A stretch of DNA of 64,000 nt from Brachionus manjavacas (taxonomy: Eukaryota; Rotifera; Eurotatoria; Ploima; Brachionidae): NCBI GenBank assembly GCA_019054805.1, contig JAHQIY010000002.1, positions 5,456,001-5,520,000 on the forward strand, written 5' to 3'. Under the pieces are notes generated by a model. The model did not search any database and had not been told where the DNA came from. It saw only the letters and a program-made list of their open reading frames with translations. Both the position numbers and the translations under genes were made by a program. Positions 34,026 through 46,752 of the stretch are shown in pieces. Position 1 is the first letter of the stretch. Every line of letters starts with the position of its first letter.

Positions 34026-37000
34026 TTTTTTAAAATATAAAAATGACAAAATAACAAACAGCTTAAATAAGCTAAGAAGACTTGAGATTTCTAATCAATT
34101 TTTAGGTAAGCCAAATAAATACGAATAATTCAATAAACATGAATAATAAAAATATAGAACTCTAGGCTTTTTTTTAGAACAAATTTTACTTTTATTTAAT
34201 TTTTTTTTAAATTTTTTAATTAATAATAAAAATGTTTAAACAAACGCACATTGATGTTAAAACAGCTGAGTTGAAAAATATTATTTTTCGGAATTTTGGA
34301 TCTAATTCTCCTTCTTTATACCATTTAATCTTGACAAAAAATTTATTAAAATAACAATTAAAAATTTTCTAGATTTAAAATTACCATAAATAAATGAGAA
34401 CAATTCAATAAAAATATAAAAAATGTTGTCATAATATTCAATACTCTTGGTTTAATCAAAAATGAGGCAATTAATAATTCCTTGATAAATTAATAAATTA
34501 AAAATATAAAACAATTGACTTATTCAAAAACAAACTAGATAACATATTGAGTGACTAATATTGCTTACAGTCTGATTAATCCAGACTTCACGCATAAGCG
34601 TAGCAATTATCCTTATTATTATTATTATTAATTAATAAAATAAAAAATTTCAGATTTTTGGATGCTTATTTTTCATTTAGCTTTTGCAATAAAAGCCTTC
34701 CTTCAATTTTTCGATCACTAAACTTTTAAATTAAAACTTATGTTGTCAAGGGTCTTTGTTTGTTCCCTTTCTATTCAGGTGTCTTCGTTTAATTTATCTA
34801 ATTATAATCTTTATTACTTCTGAAATTAATCCAACATTTAAACAAGAAATTTGAAAAAAAGCAAAATTTTAGTTTTAACTAGTATCTCATCAACCCAAAT
34901 CCATTCGGTACCTTTTCTTTCTATTCAGAACTGGCGAATACTTAAAACCTCTAGAGCATGTCACATCTTGTTTTAATTATCTTATTCCCTTGTTCTATAT
35001 TAAACCGAAAAACTGCTTTGGTGCATACAATAAACATCATCTCGCTCATGTCAAAGCATTCTTAACTTAAATCACATGCACTAAAGATTCGTTTTAGGGT
35101 CCGCAATAGAATAAATTTTTTAACTTTAATGCGGTATTAAAGTTTTAGATTATTGTAAGTAATTAATTTTTTTAATTTTGCATTTAATCCAGGGCTATTG
35201 ATTAAATACATAGAAAAATTAGAAAAATGATTATTTTGCTTAGTTTCATGCTTAGTAATTTTATTTTATGAATTTACTAACACAATTTAATTTTAATTAT
35301 TTAATTTTCTTTTAAGTTAGATTAAGCTTTTACTTAATACTTATATTAAAAAAAAATAAAATCTTTAATCTCTATTTTGTCTCTATGTCGAGGCTGAAGT
35401 CATTTTAACAAAAAGTCTAGAAAATTTTTTGTAAATTAATTAGACCTAAAAGTTATTTTAAAAGTGTATATTAAATACAATATAAATTGATAATTAATAC
35501 AAATATTTATTATTTGCCTCAAAATTAAAAAAAGTAATAAAATTTTTAAATTCGTTCTATTATTTTAGATGTTCTCATCGTTTATAGCAGTGAATTGATT
35601 TAAATTAATTTCATAAGAACCAAATTCAGAAAATTGTGTTTAAAAGTAACTAAATAACAAGAAAAAGAAGAAGTAACTAAATAAAAGAAATAATAAAATT
35701 ATTTAAAATGAAAAGCTACAAGTCTTAGCAAATTGTTATCAATAATTTTTCGCAACTCTCAATCATTTCCATAAAGTGGTGATTTTATTAAATAATTAGA
35801 AAAATTTTGTTTTTGGATAGTCATATTGTAAATATTTTAAAATTTCGAATTTAAAAGCTCAATTTTCAAAAATTAAAAGATTAAATATTTTTGTGTTAAT
35901 TATTATTTAGTTAAAAAAATTAGATCAATAAAAAATATTAATTTTTTCAAATATAAACAAAATATTAAGCATAAAAAAACGCTGATCGAAACCTGATAAT
36001 AATAATATTGAATAAATAAAAATGAATAAAAAATAAAAATTCAGAAGTCAAAAACTACCTTTCTTTAAAAAAATTACAATCAAAAATCGAAGCAAAAACA
36101 AGTTAAAAAAGAGGAATTCTTATTTTCCATATTTTTTGTCCCAAAAACTAATCTAGAAAAAATTCAAAATAATTACATACTTTTCTTAAAGGCAATTTTC
36201 GTTTTTTTATTAATTAAAAGATCATTTTTTTCAAAAAAATGTACATTAGTCATTAAAATAAACATAAATTGCATTTTCAAATTTAGATGTAGTCTTTTTA
36301 ATTAAATCTTAATAGAAAAATCATAAATAAGATTTAAAATAAATACTCAGAAGTCAAAAAATTATTTTTTGTTGTTGGAAAATTTGCAACCGAATTAAAA
36401 AATAAGTTAATCAAAAAAGAGCCATTTTCTAGTTTCCTTTTTAGCAACAAAAAAAAAATAGACTAGATAAAAATTCTATACTGAAAGTAATTCTTAAAAT
36501 TTACTAACTTAGCGTAATCGAAAGTTTGATTTTTTTTGATAACAAAATATTACCTGTTTGGTCTAATTTTTTTTGGTTTTTCAAAGCCATAAAAGTTTAA
36601 ACAAAAAATAAATTTTAGAAAACTAAAAATGATGAACAAAAAATTTTCAATCAGAAAATGTTAAAAAAATTTAATGAAAAACATCATAATTAATGACGGC
36701 CCTTGATATGTATTAAAATGTATTAAAAACGTGTGGACTTACCTTTTAACTAAAGAATGATAAAAAATTTAATCACTTGTTCATTCGAAAACAGATTCAA
36801 AAAGATTTATAGCTAAAATAAAAAATACCAAAAAAAGTATGATAATGTGATACAATTTATTTAGCTAATCATTGTAAAGACCAAACAAAAAAAAAGCTTT
36901 TGAGGCTAATTTACAAAAAGCTTCTTGTTAAATTTTTAATAATTTTTGTTTAATCTAATAGATTTTAGTTAAATGAGATAAAAGTCTAATAGACTGTCCT

Positions 37001-37170
37001 TGACTCCATTTCGACATTTCTTGGAATAAAATTAGATTCTAAATTCGACAACAAAGAACATTTAAAGTTATTAATTCAAAAAAAATATCCAAAATTAATC
37101 AGAAAGATTAAGAGTTACGAATGGAGATTCTCAGCATAAAATAAAAATACTCCTCTATATGTCACTAATT
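34026..37170. other. Gene-free spacer
   Basis: 3.1 kb of A+T-rich DNA. At 34580-34632 the sequence CACGCATAAGCGTAGCAA followed by (TTA)n looks like a very short LINE 3' end with its repeat tail. Around 34740-35100 the composition is slightly richer, but no protein or RNA was recognised. Confidence 0.4.
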
Positions 37171-37410
37171 ATCATATATCATTATTTTATTTCTGTTCTA
37201 ATACTCTAATGTGGTACCCAGAATGTAATATTCGAAATTCAAAAAATTAAAAATCGGTTCTTGAAAATCATCAAATATTTTTCATTAAAGACAAGAATCA
37301 AAACGATCAACAAAGAGCTAAGGATTGATCTTATCGATGACAGATCAAATAAAAAAACTTTAAGTTCAAAGCTCCTATTGATTCCTTACTTCATTTGAGA
37401 ATTACTTTTC
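37171..37410 (+). mobile_element. LINE remnant, RT C-terminal region
   Basis: The translation shows IKNRFLKIIKYFSLKTRIK and then INKELRIDLIDDRSNKK. This is the block that follows RT in CR1/Jockey-type proteins (QNRFLR.I...P....I...L.I..L.D). Just before it, YSNTLMWYPECNI matches the preceding EYA..VWxP box, in another frame, so a frameshift separates the two. It is a small dead fragment of a family different from those at 3.7-6.1 kb. Confidence 0.6.
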
Positions 37411-37740
37411 AGTGTAAATATAAAGATCTAATTTTTATACCAATCTTTTAAAAAAAAAATTTTAGCTACTTTTTCAACAATATTAAATTTAACAATTTAA
37501 ATTGATAGCAAGAGGGCTGAAATTAAAACACCGCTATTCATCTCTGTCAAGGAAATTTATTTTTCTAAATTATTGTTGAAAGAAAACAATAAAACTTCCT
37601 TAAATTTTTCACAATTACGAAGATGACAGATTGACACGGGCCAACCTACTGCTAAAGGAAAAAATGCCTTTATTTTATTCATTTATAATTTAACTTCTCT
37701 TTTGATATTCCAATAGCTGTTTATAAATAATTAAATAAAT

Positions 37741-37925
37741 CGTGACGTCTTGTCAGCAAAGACACAACTTCTTCATCAATCGGATAGCAAATGTATGTAA
37801 CGCACTACCAGACGAAATAATCGCAACTGAGACGGTAGACTCCTTTAACATGAAATACGACCGCTTTGAAGGGCATCCCTGCGAGTTATCTCGCTTCGTG
37901 ACCTTTAATCACTACTACTGAATCG
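37741..37925 (+). mobile_element. LINE remnant, extreme C-terminus
   Basis: An open stretch reads HNFFINRIANVCNALPDEII and then VDSFNMKYDRF. This is the terminal FxNRxxNxWNxLPxxVVxAxSVNxFKxxLDxF block of CR1/Jockey-type LINE proteins. It stops at a TGA near 37920. Less A+T-rich than its surroundings. Confidence 0.7.
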
Positions 37926-39634
37926 CTGAATAAAAAATTTCGAAGTGGTAACATTTTCGTCTAGTTTAAATTTGGATATTCTATACGATACAAAGAATGA
38001 GCGGAAAAATATAAGAAAATGTATTTTACTTCAACACTGTGAAAATTAAATCTTATAATTATCAAAATAAATCTTTTGATCAATTTATCAATTTATTTAC
38101 TCTCGTAAGTTTAGAATTTTAATTTGGCTTAAATTTTTTTTATTTTTGATAGATTGTCATGTCAGAAAAACATTTCTTAAACAATGACTCTAAGTAGACA
38201 AAAAAAAATTGTTAATTAATTCTGTCATTCTTAAAAATAATAAACAATTCAAATAAAGTGTGAAAAATTTCACAAATAATTTTTTTTTAGTTAGATAAAA
38301 TTTAAGCTTTATTAAGAGCCACATCTTAATATTGAAAAATTTTCTAGAGTTTAGGAGATTTTGTGATGAGATGTTCAATAAAATGCTCGTTTATTTACTT
38401 TAAACTTTACCGTAAATGAAAAAATAATCACCAAAATATTTAAATGTAAATTTGTGAAAAAAATTCAGACAATTTAAAAAATAAAACTAATAACAATTTT
38501 TTTTTTTTAAATTTTGATAAATTTAAAGACTAATAATTAACTAAGAACTAAACCAATTAAAAAAAATCATAAATTTTTTAACGTCTTTAAAGAATAATTT
38601 AAAATTACCGTATTTCCTCAAATAAAAGAAAGTTCGGTCATCAAAGGATTTCTTCTATTCGAAAATTTTTCACTCCCAAAATGTGACTCAATTACAAGAA
38701 ATTAATAGCTATTTTTTTCTTCTATTAAAAACTAGAAAGATGCATGTTTTACATGAGAGATTATTCATAAATTTTCTTTTAAACAAGACATATTTTCTTT
38801 AGAAAAATAACTCAAATAAAATTTTTGACTGAAATACAAGCAAGTTTCTTCTATTTGTGGTTACTTCTATTTGAGGAAATACGGTAGTATTGATCATAAT
38901 GAAAATTGTGAATCAAATTTACCAAAATTAAATGAGAAGTGAGAAGAAATCACTTTAGATGCATCAAAAATGATTAAAAAAATAAAAAAAATTTTTTAAT
39001 TTTTGTGTAATCATTTATCATTATCAAACAAAATTAAGTATTTATTAACATGAAAATGAATAACATAAATATGAAAGTAATTGTAGAAAACTAGCTTATT
39101 TTTTTTAATACTAGAATTGTTAAAAGGGGTCAGATAGGATTTTAATTTTAAATTTAGTGCATTAAAAAATTAAAAGTCTTTACAATTGCTATTATGGTTG
39201 GTATTAGGGAACAAGAGGCGAGCAATAATTTGTCCTATAAATTCAAAGCCATGAATAATTTAAACAATATTCGTTCATTTTTTACTTTTAGAGTGGTTTC
39301 GCCAAATAAAGGTCTATCAACCGATTCATCGAATGGACTATTCGGCATCTATACAATATTCAAATTTAAATCAACTAAATAAATTTTACTTTTAAGGACT
39401 GTCAGGTCTTTAATGCGCCAACAAAAAGAAACAAATACAAAAATTTAAATTTATTTTTAATTGTTAAACTATCAACAAATATTTCACAATTTTTTTTTGA
39501 AAATCTTTGGAAAAAAGATGCACCAGTTATAATAGATATATCTGACATTAGGAAAAAAATTGTCACAAATAATTCTTTAGCACCTATTATAAAGCTTATC
39601 ACGTCCACTAGCCAATTCAACGCTGGCACTTATT
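37926..39634. other. Spacer downstream of the BTB-kelch gene
   Basis: A+T-rich. Two segments around 38622-38660 and 38850-38885 are related in inverted orientation: TACCGTATTTCCTCAAATA at 38609-38627 and TATTTGAGGAAATACGGTA at 38869-38887 are perfect reverse complements. They are likely the ends of a 279-bp foldback element with TA at both tips. The frame at 39194-39382 (+) and the 75-codon minus frame at 39402-39629 are not supported as genes. Confidence 0.45.
38609..38887. repeat. Foldback element with perfect 19-bp inverted ends
   Basis: TACCGTATTTCCTCAAATA at the left is the exact reverse complement of the right end. Imperfect similarity continues inward: AAAGAAAGTTCGGTC on one side, GAAGTAACCACAAATAGAAG-like sequence in reverse on the other. 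The outermost TA could be a Tc1/mariner-style target duplication with CCGTATTTCCTC as the end. There is no coding content, so it would be a MITE. Confidence 0.6.
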
Positions 39635-41830
39635 TCAAACAAGTGACATTTTGAGCCTAAAAAAACTGTTTATCATCTTGTATTGCTCATTTTTATTCAC
39701 ATTGATGGGATATTTTGTCAAGACGGACCATTGGCGCGTATCTCTGTCAAAAGATTCAAGTTGAAAGAATCCATCCTCGTCGCCGACACCTCCAGTTACA
39801 ATCACCTGTGACTTGATCTTGAACACAAAGCTGTCATATTTATCATGTTTTAGAAGCAAATTGGGCAATCTGAGCAGTTTGTTTTTGCCCGGATAAAATT
39901 CATAGAGCAAACCTTGCTCGGGATTTAGGATAAAAATTAGGGCTTCTTTTTCTTGTCTTATCATGACTCGTTTGCACGAGCTCTCCTCGTCATAGTCATG
40001 TATGGTCGGCGATTGAAGCGAATTGCTCGATGTCGAGGACATCGACGGCGATTTGTCTTCAGAGTCCGAGTACCAAGAGAAGAGACTTTTTGTACTAGAG
40101 CTCTCCATGTCAAATTGAGTTAGTATATTGGCCGTTTTAAAGCTGACCGCTCTGGCTAGCACAAACCCACACAAATTTTTGGGCAGTCTAAAATAAGGCA
40201 GGTAGGAATTCACAGTTTGCTCATCGAACTCAAAACAATGTATACAGTTATCATTTAAGACATAAATCAAATTCTTTAGTCCAACAACCAATTTGGACTG
40301 TTCTATCTGAAAGCTGATCAAACTGGCCAAATCATAGTCTTGCACTTCGGCGCGATGGTACAGCGAGAAAAAATGATGGCTTAGTAGTGAATTATTCAGA
40401 AGGTTCACCTCTTTCCATTCGTCACTCTCAATGGTGTAGAATTCGATGGCCATTGATTGTTTGAAAAATTGTCCTGGTTCCAAATCTTCTTGGGGTTCAT
40501 TTGCAAGGCCGTACATGACAACGATATAATTCTGCTCTTTTGACTTAGATAAATGGATAGTGTGGTGAAAGGCACGCTTTGTCCGCATCGGACTCAAACT
40601 TGACCACTCATTTTTGACCGGATCAAACTTAAAGAGCGAGTTCTTGAGCTCTATTGTGTCCATTTTTTTTACCATGCCACCAATTACATACAGTATATTG
40701 TTCACTGTACACACTGAATATCCGTCAAACATTTGCTTAAATTCGTACTTGGACTTGAGTTGGGCAGGCGGCCAATTGACCAATCTGTCCCATTTTGACT
40801 TGCTAATATCGAACAAGTCAAAATTGTCCGCGGCCAAAGAACAAATGTAATCTTTGGGCAAAGTGGACGGTCTTATGTTCTCCTGACTGGACTCGAAGTC
40901 GCCAAGTGCCGATTCAATTTTTTGCTTCAAATGTTCATTTTGGTCAAGAATTTTGTCATTTTTAAAAATAAACTCCAATTCCTCTTTGCTTAGAGAATTA
41001 AGTCTCAAATGCTTGAACAACTGCTCATGAAGCTTGGACACTTCTTTTTGATCATTGCACTGGCTCTGGTACTCGATCCATTTCATTATCGAATAGTAAA
41101 CATAAATTTCTCTTTTCACATTTAGTTGGTCCGATGCGAGCAGACTACAGAATGTTTTTTGGTCCAGTCGGATAAAGGACGAGTAGAAATTTTCCTTGGC
41201 TTGCTCCAGAGAGAGATTGGACATGGGCTTCGAGTTAAGCTGGGCGAACACGTTGTCGCACGGTGGCTCGCTCAACTTTGAGTACAAATCAATGGTGAGG
41301 TCGATTAAAAGCCGGAAGTTTTCGAGTATAAATTGGTATGTGTAAGTCTGAAGGTCGCTGAGGCCGTGCATCGAGGCGAACAGGTAAATTTCGACACAAT
41401 TGCTCAAGTCGACATTCTGCTTGACGTAGCTGATGCATTTGTCGACCAGCTTGGACAGCTGGAAGAGCACAGCTGCGTTAAACAGCTCGATCACGTTCTC
41501 GTAGCTGATCTCAATTTTTCCTGTGTAGATGAAGTCCAGTAGACGCTTCATGGTCCACGGCGACATGTTCTCGATGAATACTTTGCCGTGCCGGCTCTCC
41601 TTGAGGTCGCATGAGAACATCGCCTGAAAGTATTGGCTTGATGCGCACAAGATTACTTTGTGGCACGGAAATTCTACGCCCTCAACGTAAATAAACACGT
41701 CTGTGAACAAATTTTCGTTCCTGAATTTGAACAGTGACTCGCATTTTTCGCTCTGAAAATCTTCGATGTAAATTTGGTCAGTGTGAGTTGACTGCGCCTC
41801 GACCATCATTGGTATAGAGCTAGAAAGCAT
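39635..41830 (-). CDS. BTB-BACK-kelch protein, intronless
   Basis: 731 residues in one exon, starting at the ATG at 41828-41830. Residues ~30-135 are a BTB/POZ domain (FTDVFIYVEGVEFPCHKVIL..., SSQYFQAMFS, LLDFIYTGKI). Residues ~140-310 form a BACK domain (LYLFASMHGL, ENF..L, SLLASDQLNVKRE, VYYSIMKWIEY). The C-terminal part holds degenerate kelch repeats (LYVIGGM near residue 385, VIVTGGVGDEDG near 690). They are split by a Ser-rich acidic insert (SEDKSPSMSSTSSNSLQSP). Proteins of this plan are usually substrate adaptors of Cullin-3 ubiquitin ligases, with kelch repeats binding the target. That role is inferred here. The absence of introns and the much higher G+C of the 5' half than of nearby DNA are unusual for this window and suggest a retrogene or strong codon selection. 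Kelch diglycines are present only in some repeats, so the propeller may be irregular. Confidence 0.9.
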   Translation of the reverse strand: MLSSSIPMMVEAQSTHTDQIYIEDFQSEKCESLFKFRNENLFTDVFIYVEGVEFPCHKVILCASSQYFQAMFSCDLKESRHGKVFIENMSPWTMKRLLDFIYTGKIEISYENVIELFNAAVLFQLSKLVDKCISYVKQNVDLSNCVEIYLFASMHGLSDLQTYTYQFILENFRLLIDLTIDLYSKLSEPPCDNVFAQLNSKPMSNLSLEQAKENFYSSFIRLDQKTFCSLLASDQLNVKREIYVYYSIMKWIEYQSQCNDQKEVSKLHEQLFKHLRLNSLSKEELEFIFKNDKILDQNEHLKQKIESALGDFESSQENIRPSTLPKDYICSLAADNFDLFDISKSKWDRLVNWPPAQLKSKYEFKQMFDGYSVCTVNNILYVIGGMVKKMDTIELKNSLFKFDPVKNEWSSLSPMRTKRAFHHTIHLSKSKEQNYIVVMYGLANEPQEDLEPGQFFKQSMAIEFYTIESDEWKEVNLLNNSLLSHHFFSLYHRAEVQDYDLASLISFQIEQSKLVVGLKNLIYVLNDNCIHCFEFDEQTVNSYLPYFRLPKNLCGFVLARAVSFKTANILTQFDMESSSTKSLFSWYSDSEDKSPSMSSTSSNSLQSPTIHDYDEESSCKRVMIRQEKEALIFILNPEQGLLYEFYPGKNKLLRLPNLLLKHDKYDSFVFKIKSQVIVTGGVGDEDGFFQLESFDRDTRQWSVLTKYPINVNKNEQYKMINSFFRLKMSLV

Positions 41831-44273
41831 TTTTGTTCAGAAATCTATTAATTAAATTTTTAATTGCTAAGATACAAAAATTTTTATTATTTATTACTGT
41901 TCACAAATATATTTATTTTTAATAAAATAGAATAAAAAAAAGAAAAAGAAAAAATTAAAATATGCAATTAAAATAAGCAGATATTTGGTTTTAATTTTTG
42001 AGTGTAAGGACCAGAGTGAAAAAATCGATAAGATCTCTGTTGGACTAAGTAAGAAAAAGTTAGAAAAATATAATTTTTGAAATATTAAATTAGGCAGTGA
42101 ATATTTTATTGAAATAATATGCGAATTTTGAACAAGCTATAGAAAAAAAATAAAACATATAAATTCAAATTGTTTCAATTCTTTATAGAGCTTGAATATT
42201 TTGGCTAAATAAACTTGATTATTCGATTTGCTTTGTGATTGAGTTATCCTCGGGAAAGAATTATTTTCTCGCTTTGTTTCCAGTTTTAATTCGAAAAAAT
42301 AAAATAATTCATAATTTTCAGTTTATGTCGTTTAAATTACGCCCTTAGGTCTACCAATTTCGGCATAATAAATTTTTGATTTATGTACTAAAAAATTGTA
42401 TTTTACGAAACATTTTTCTAATTTAAAAAATCTGCCTTAACACTTGATCATTTTTGTTTTCTAGCCAAAGAGATAAATTCAAAAACGTGACTTTAAACGA
42501 TCAAACTTGACTATTTGCTTAAAATTTAATTTGAAGCAGATATTTAAAAAAATAGACGACTTTAATCCTTGTTTAAGCATAATTCTTAAACAAAATTAAT
42601 TTTTTTTTTTGTCATGTGATCTCTATCAAGAATATCAAGACACAAATTTTAAATTAAAATAAAAAACTGTCTTCTTTGGTTCGTTATGATTTTATAAAAA
42701 GCTTTTTCTCTTTCATCCATTTTTAATTTTAAACACTCATTCAGAATTTGCTTTAAATTCTTTTATTCAATTGCCTGGATTTTAATGGACTTAAAAAATC
42801 AACAACCGAACTGCTTATTTGTTTTGCTGAAAATTTTTTTCGCAAAATAAAAAATGATTTTTATTTGCCTAATTTAAGGCTTTTGGAAATTTTGAAATTA
42901 TTTTTGTCACTTATATAATTAAAAGCTTTTTTTGCACATTTTTTAAAAATTTCAATTTTAATAAAAATGCTTAATTTAAAAGAGTTTTTTAACTCTTTAA
43001 TTTATTCTACATCAAGAGTCAACAAAACTAAAAAACTAGATTTTTAAAAAATGCAACGTCTGGAAACTTTTATTTATTTTGAGATGATTAAAAGTTCAAT
43101 TAAGTAATTCAACAAAACCTTTTTTTTTTAATTTAAATCGACATGATAAGACACCTCGAATGATAGGTAGTTTTTTTTAAACCTAAATTCTACCGAAAAA
43201 TGTATAAAATTTTTGAGATTAACCAAATATCAAATTTTAACACTAATTATTTACTGAAACAAAAAATCTATTAAGTTAATTTATTTCAAAAATTTTAGCT
43301 ACTCTATTTAATAACTAACAGCGTCAACGTTAAAATTAGAAATTTTCATTAATTTAAAATTCTTTCAAAAAACTAGAAAAAAAAACTTTTCATGTGAAAA
43401 CTTTTTTCCAGTTTTTGAACATTACGTCAATCATTCGAGAGGCCTCAGACAAAATTATACAATAAAAGATATTTATGAAGAATTTAATTCAATTTATTTG
43501 ACTTGATTTAATGCATTTTTGCCAAGACTCGTCAAAATCAATCTTATTTCCGCAATTTCTGTTTTATCTTAATATCAAAATTGAATGTTGAAACAGGAAT
43601 ATTCATGGAATATAATACTATTTTTATTTTAGTTCTTGATCGTAAATCAACTTAAAGTTAAGTATCTTCGTTATGAAAAAAGCTATTGAATCTTGGAAAA
43701 AGAGGCTGTTTTCCGGTTGAAAACAATCAATTGGATGCTATTAATCCTTTTTTAATCTACGAAGGAAAATATTAGATTTAGAAAATTAAAATATTGTACT
43801 TAAAATTAGTACCTATTGATAATAGGCTTACCAATTCGAACCAAAAATTACTAAACCTCAATTTTGGTACTAAAGCTAATTCAAAAATATCTATTTTAAA
43901 ATTTGAGTTCAACTGAAATAAGATTCGATGTATGAAAAATTAAAATGAATTTCAAATTTTATATTTTTTTAATTTTGTAATTAAAAAACGGGGTAAAACG
44001 TGGTTCAGTTTAGTCGATATATTAGTTGATATTTAAATTGGTCTCTTACATGAATTAATTTTACTTTGTATATCATGTACATTTATCAAATTGAATTTAT
44101 TACTTAAAACCTAATACTTGAGACTAGCTGTAAGTATTTCAATTGCTTAAGATGAAATTTTTCTCAATTATTTTTAATTTTTAGATTTTTTTAAAATTAC
44201 ATATTAAACTTTAAAAATAAATACTAAATTTAAATCATTTCAACTAAGTGAAAGTTCAAATGACCCATGATTT
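41831..44273. other. Gene-free spacer upstream of BTB-kelch
   Basis: 2.4 kb of A+T-rich sequence without coding signal. It should contain the promoter of the minus-strand BTB-kelch gene. No site recognised. Confidence 0.4.
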
Positions 44274-44628
44274 AGGTTTTGTGAAGTTCAGTACAAAAGA
44301 ACAGAACAAAATGTAAAAAAATTGAATAACTTTTTTCTAAAGGCTTAAAATTAGTTCAATGAATAGAACATAGTGCATTATTCAAAGTTGCATCAAATGT
44401 CAATGTCTGCAAATGATGTGCAAAATCTCTGCAAAATGCACGATTATATTGATTCCTGCTAAACTCTGAAAATATAGCAGACCTTGATATTTGACGCAAC
44501 TTTGAATGTTGCACTATGTTACATTCACAAAACAAAGTTTAAAGCTTTAGAAAAAAGTTATTCAATTTTTTTTTACCATGATTTACTATTAAAAAAAAAT
44601 TGTAGCTAATATTGCTCTGAACTTCTTA
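44274..44628. repeat. MITE family A, copy 2
   Basis: Starts AGGTTTTGTGAAGTTCAGTA and ends with the rough reverse complement (TGAACTTCTTAAAT). It carries the shared blocks AAAAAAATTGAATAACTTTT, CAAAGTTGCATCAAAT and the inverted CAACTTTGAATGTTGCA. The middle block (CTCTGCAAAATGCACGATTA) is in the opposite orientation relative to copy 1, as expected if the inner part has flipped. Non-coding. Confidence 0.7.
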
Positions 44629-44863
44629 AATCGATTTTTTTATTTAATCTTTTTTAAAATAATTATTATTATTTCACAAGTCTCATAGATAAATGACCGA
44701 TCAATATTGTAAATTTTCTGACCTAACTTTTTTTAATATGCAAAAATATTTTAAAAAGTTTTAATATGTCATTTGGTTTGCTATTTTCTGTACTTTTTAA
44801 AAATTAAATTAGTTTTTTCCAAGATATTGTTTTTTTTTTAATTGAATTTTATAATTTTAAAAA

Positions 44864-45185
44864 CCTGACCCCTACTGACTTACATTATTTTTGTAGAGAA
44901 TTTCACGGGCTTTGCAAAAATGCGTCTAGTCTTTTTCGGGGGAGTACAGTTAGATTTGAGAAATTAAGAATTAAATTAAATATCAGTTATTTCGAGAATG
45001 GAATTTAAAAATTCTAATATGACATACCGTTCGATTCAGAATTTTCTAAGCTTTTTATAAATGATAATTTTTTCTTAATTTTTATATTATTTTTAGTGAA
45101 AAACAAAAATTTAATTTTGTAGAACACTCACCCCTTACTGACCCCCGTTATTCTTGAAGAGAATTTCACGAATCTTGGAAAAAAA
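44864..45185. repeat. Diverged direct repeat pair of about 60 bp
   Basis: 44864-44925 and 45127-45185 share CTGACCCCTACTGAC-like, GTTATTNTTGNAGAGAA and GAATTTCACG blocks in the same order. A third, inverted piece (GTGGGGGTCAGTGTTTCAG) lies at 45250-45268. Probably an old dispersed repeat that has been rearranged. Confidence 0.4.
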
Positions 45186-45863
45186 TAATTTAATTTTCAA
45201 AAAGTTCAGAAAATTCCAAACTAAATGACATATTTGCTTATCAAAAAAGTGGGGGTCAGTGTTTCAGTTAAACCCTTTAATGAATCATTTAAAATTTTTA
45301 ATAATAAGAAGTAATTTGAATTAAACATTGCTTTAATCTTGATTTGTATTAACACTTATTTTACTGAATCTACCAAGCCAGGGTTCGTACATTTAAACAG
45401 AAATTTATTCATAAATAATATTAAATTTTGATTTAAAATTAGGCCTAATATATAAATTATTGGTCATTTTTAAATATTTTGAAAGTTTGGGAATTTCTAG
45501 TATACACTTGAATTTTACTGCGTATAGCTTGAAAAAAGCACCATTTTATTATAATTCCATCAAAAGAGTTTTTTTTGTAATAAATTAAGGTGATTAATTA
45601 TTTTTTTAATTTACTGAAAAAAAAAATTTATTTGCTTACTATTTGCTTTTGAATTGATGGAGATAAATGGAGTTTGAAAAATAAAAGAACAAATAAAATT
45701 TGAAAATCAGAAAATACCTTGGTTGAATTTTTTTTTTTATAATTTAGCAACTAAATAGAGGAGTAGGATTTGAAACAAATCTTGAATTGAAGCCTCTTTG
45801 GTTTTCAGAAACAGGCCGTTTAGTCAATGGAACTGAATTATCTAGAGCTATAGAGCTACACAC

Positions 45864-45912
45864 AGTGGTGTAGCCAGGGGTGGGGCAAGTGGAGCGACCG
45901 CCTGACCATTTT
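45864..45912 (+). repeat. Lone transposon end (CAGTGGTGTAGCCAGG)
   Basis: CAGTGGTGTAGCCAGGGGTG followed by a G-rich run and GCGACCGCC is the typical tip seen in many animal DNA transposons of the CAGTGGCGTAGCCAGG type, often hAT-like. A second related tip, CGGCGTGGCCAGAGAAGAGC, lies at 47588-47607 in the same orientation. No matching opposite ends were found, so both look like decayed solitary ends. Confidence 0.45.
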
Positions 45913-46708
45913 GGTTGGATTTTTACGGAATATAAAGATTAAAAAATATTCAGATATAAAACAATTCATACCAAATATGAAAAAAAAAATTTAGATGCCC
46001 TAACTCTGAACATTTTGATTTTGATTATTGATAAAATCTGAAAGCAGGTTGAATAAATCAAGACAATTTCTATCTTTATTTTTAAATTTCAAATACAAAT
46101 GCAGAACGGTCTAAAACCTAAAAATTGAAAATCTACGTGAAAATTTAGATAGGTGCACAATTTTATAAAAAAATTTGCTAGGCGTATTTTTTAACTATAG
46201 TTTATCATTTGATGAATCTTAATAAAATAATTGTTATAATTTTTGTATCCATTAAAACCATCATGTTACCACATGTTAGAAATGGAAAGATATAATTTAG
46301 AATAGAGCCAATAAGTCCCTAATAAAGATTAGCTAATGTGTAATGATTGAGCTTGCAATTTTTGAAGACAAATTTTTTAATTATATCAAGTCTTTTATTT
46401 CACTTTTATCTTTTGTCTTAATACCTGCAGTATATCTTGGCATATTTCTGAAAAAGCTGTAAATCACTTTGCTTTGCAAAATTATTTAAAAAGAGACATT
46501 AAAAAGTTTTGAAATATTTGAAATAAAAAATAGAAAAAAAACAATCTTCAAAAAAACCCTTTAGCTGAATATCGTCAAAGTCAGTAATTAATTTATAGGA
46601 AGAGTTTTTAGTTAAGTCACTTTCTTAAAATTCATTTAGTTGGTCAAATGAATTTTTAGTTAATGACGCTTTTGTATAAAAAAAAAAATTATTTACTGCC
46701 ATAGCTTT

Positions 46709-46752
46709 ATTTGAGCTTAACCCGAATGGGTCGCAGTATTTTATTACTACTA
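46709..46752 (+). mobile_element. LINE/SINE 3' tail
   Basis: TTGAGCTTAACCCGAATGGG, then TCGCAGTATTTTATTACTACTACTA, resembles the 3' ends of CR1-like retroposons that finish in a short tandem repeat. On the minus strand at about 48640-48740, TTATCGCAGTTACTAACTAC followed by TACTAC is a similar end. Only tails remain. Confidence 0.4.

Noticed and set aside
39402-39629. 75-codon minus-strand frame downstream of BTB-kelch
   Set aside because: Hydrophobic but without a start in good context or homology; most likely 3' UTR of the kelch gene.
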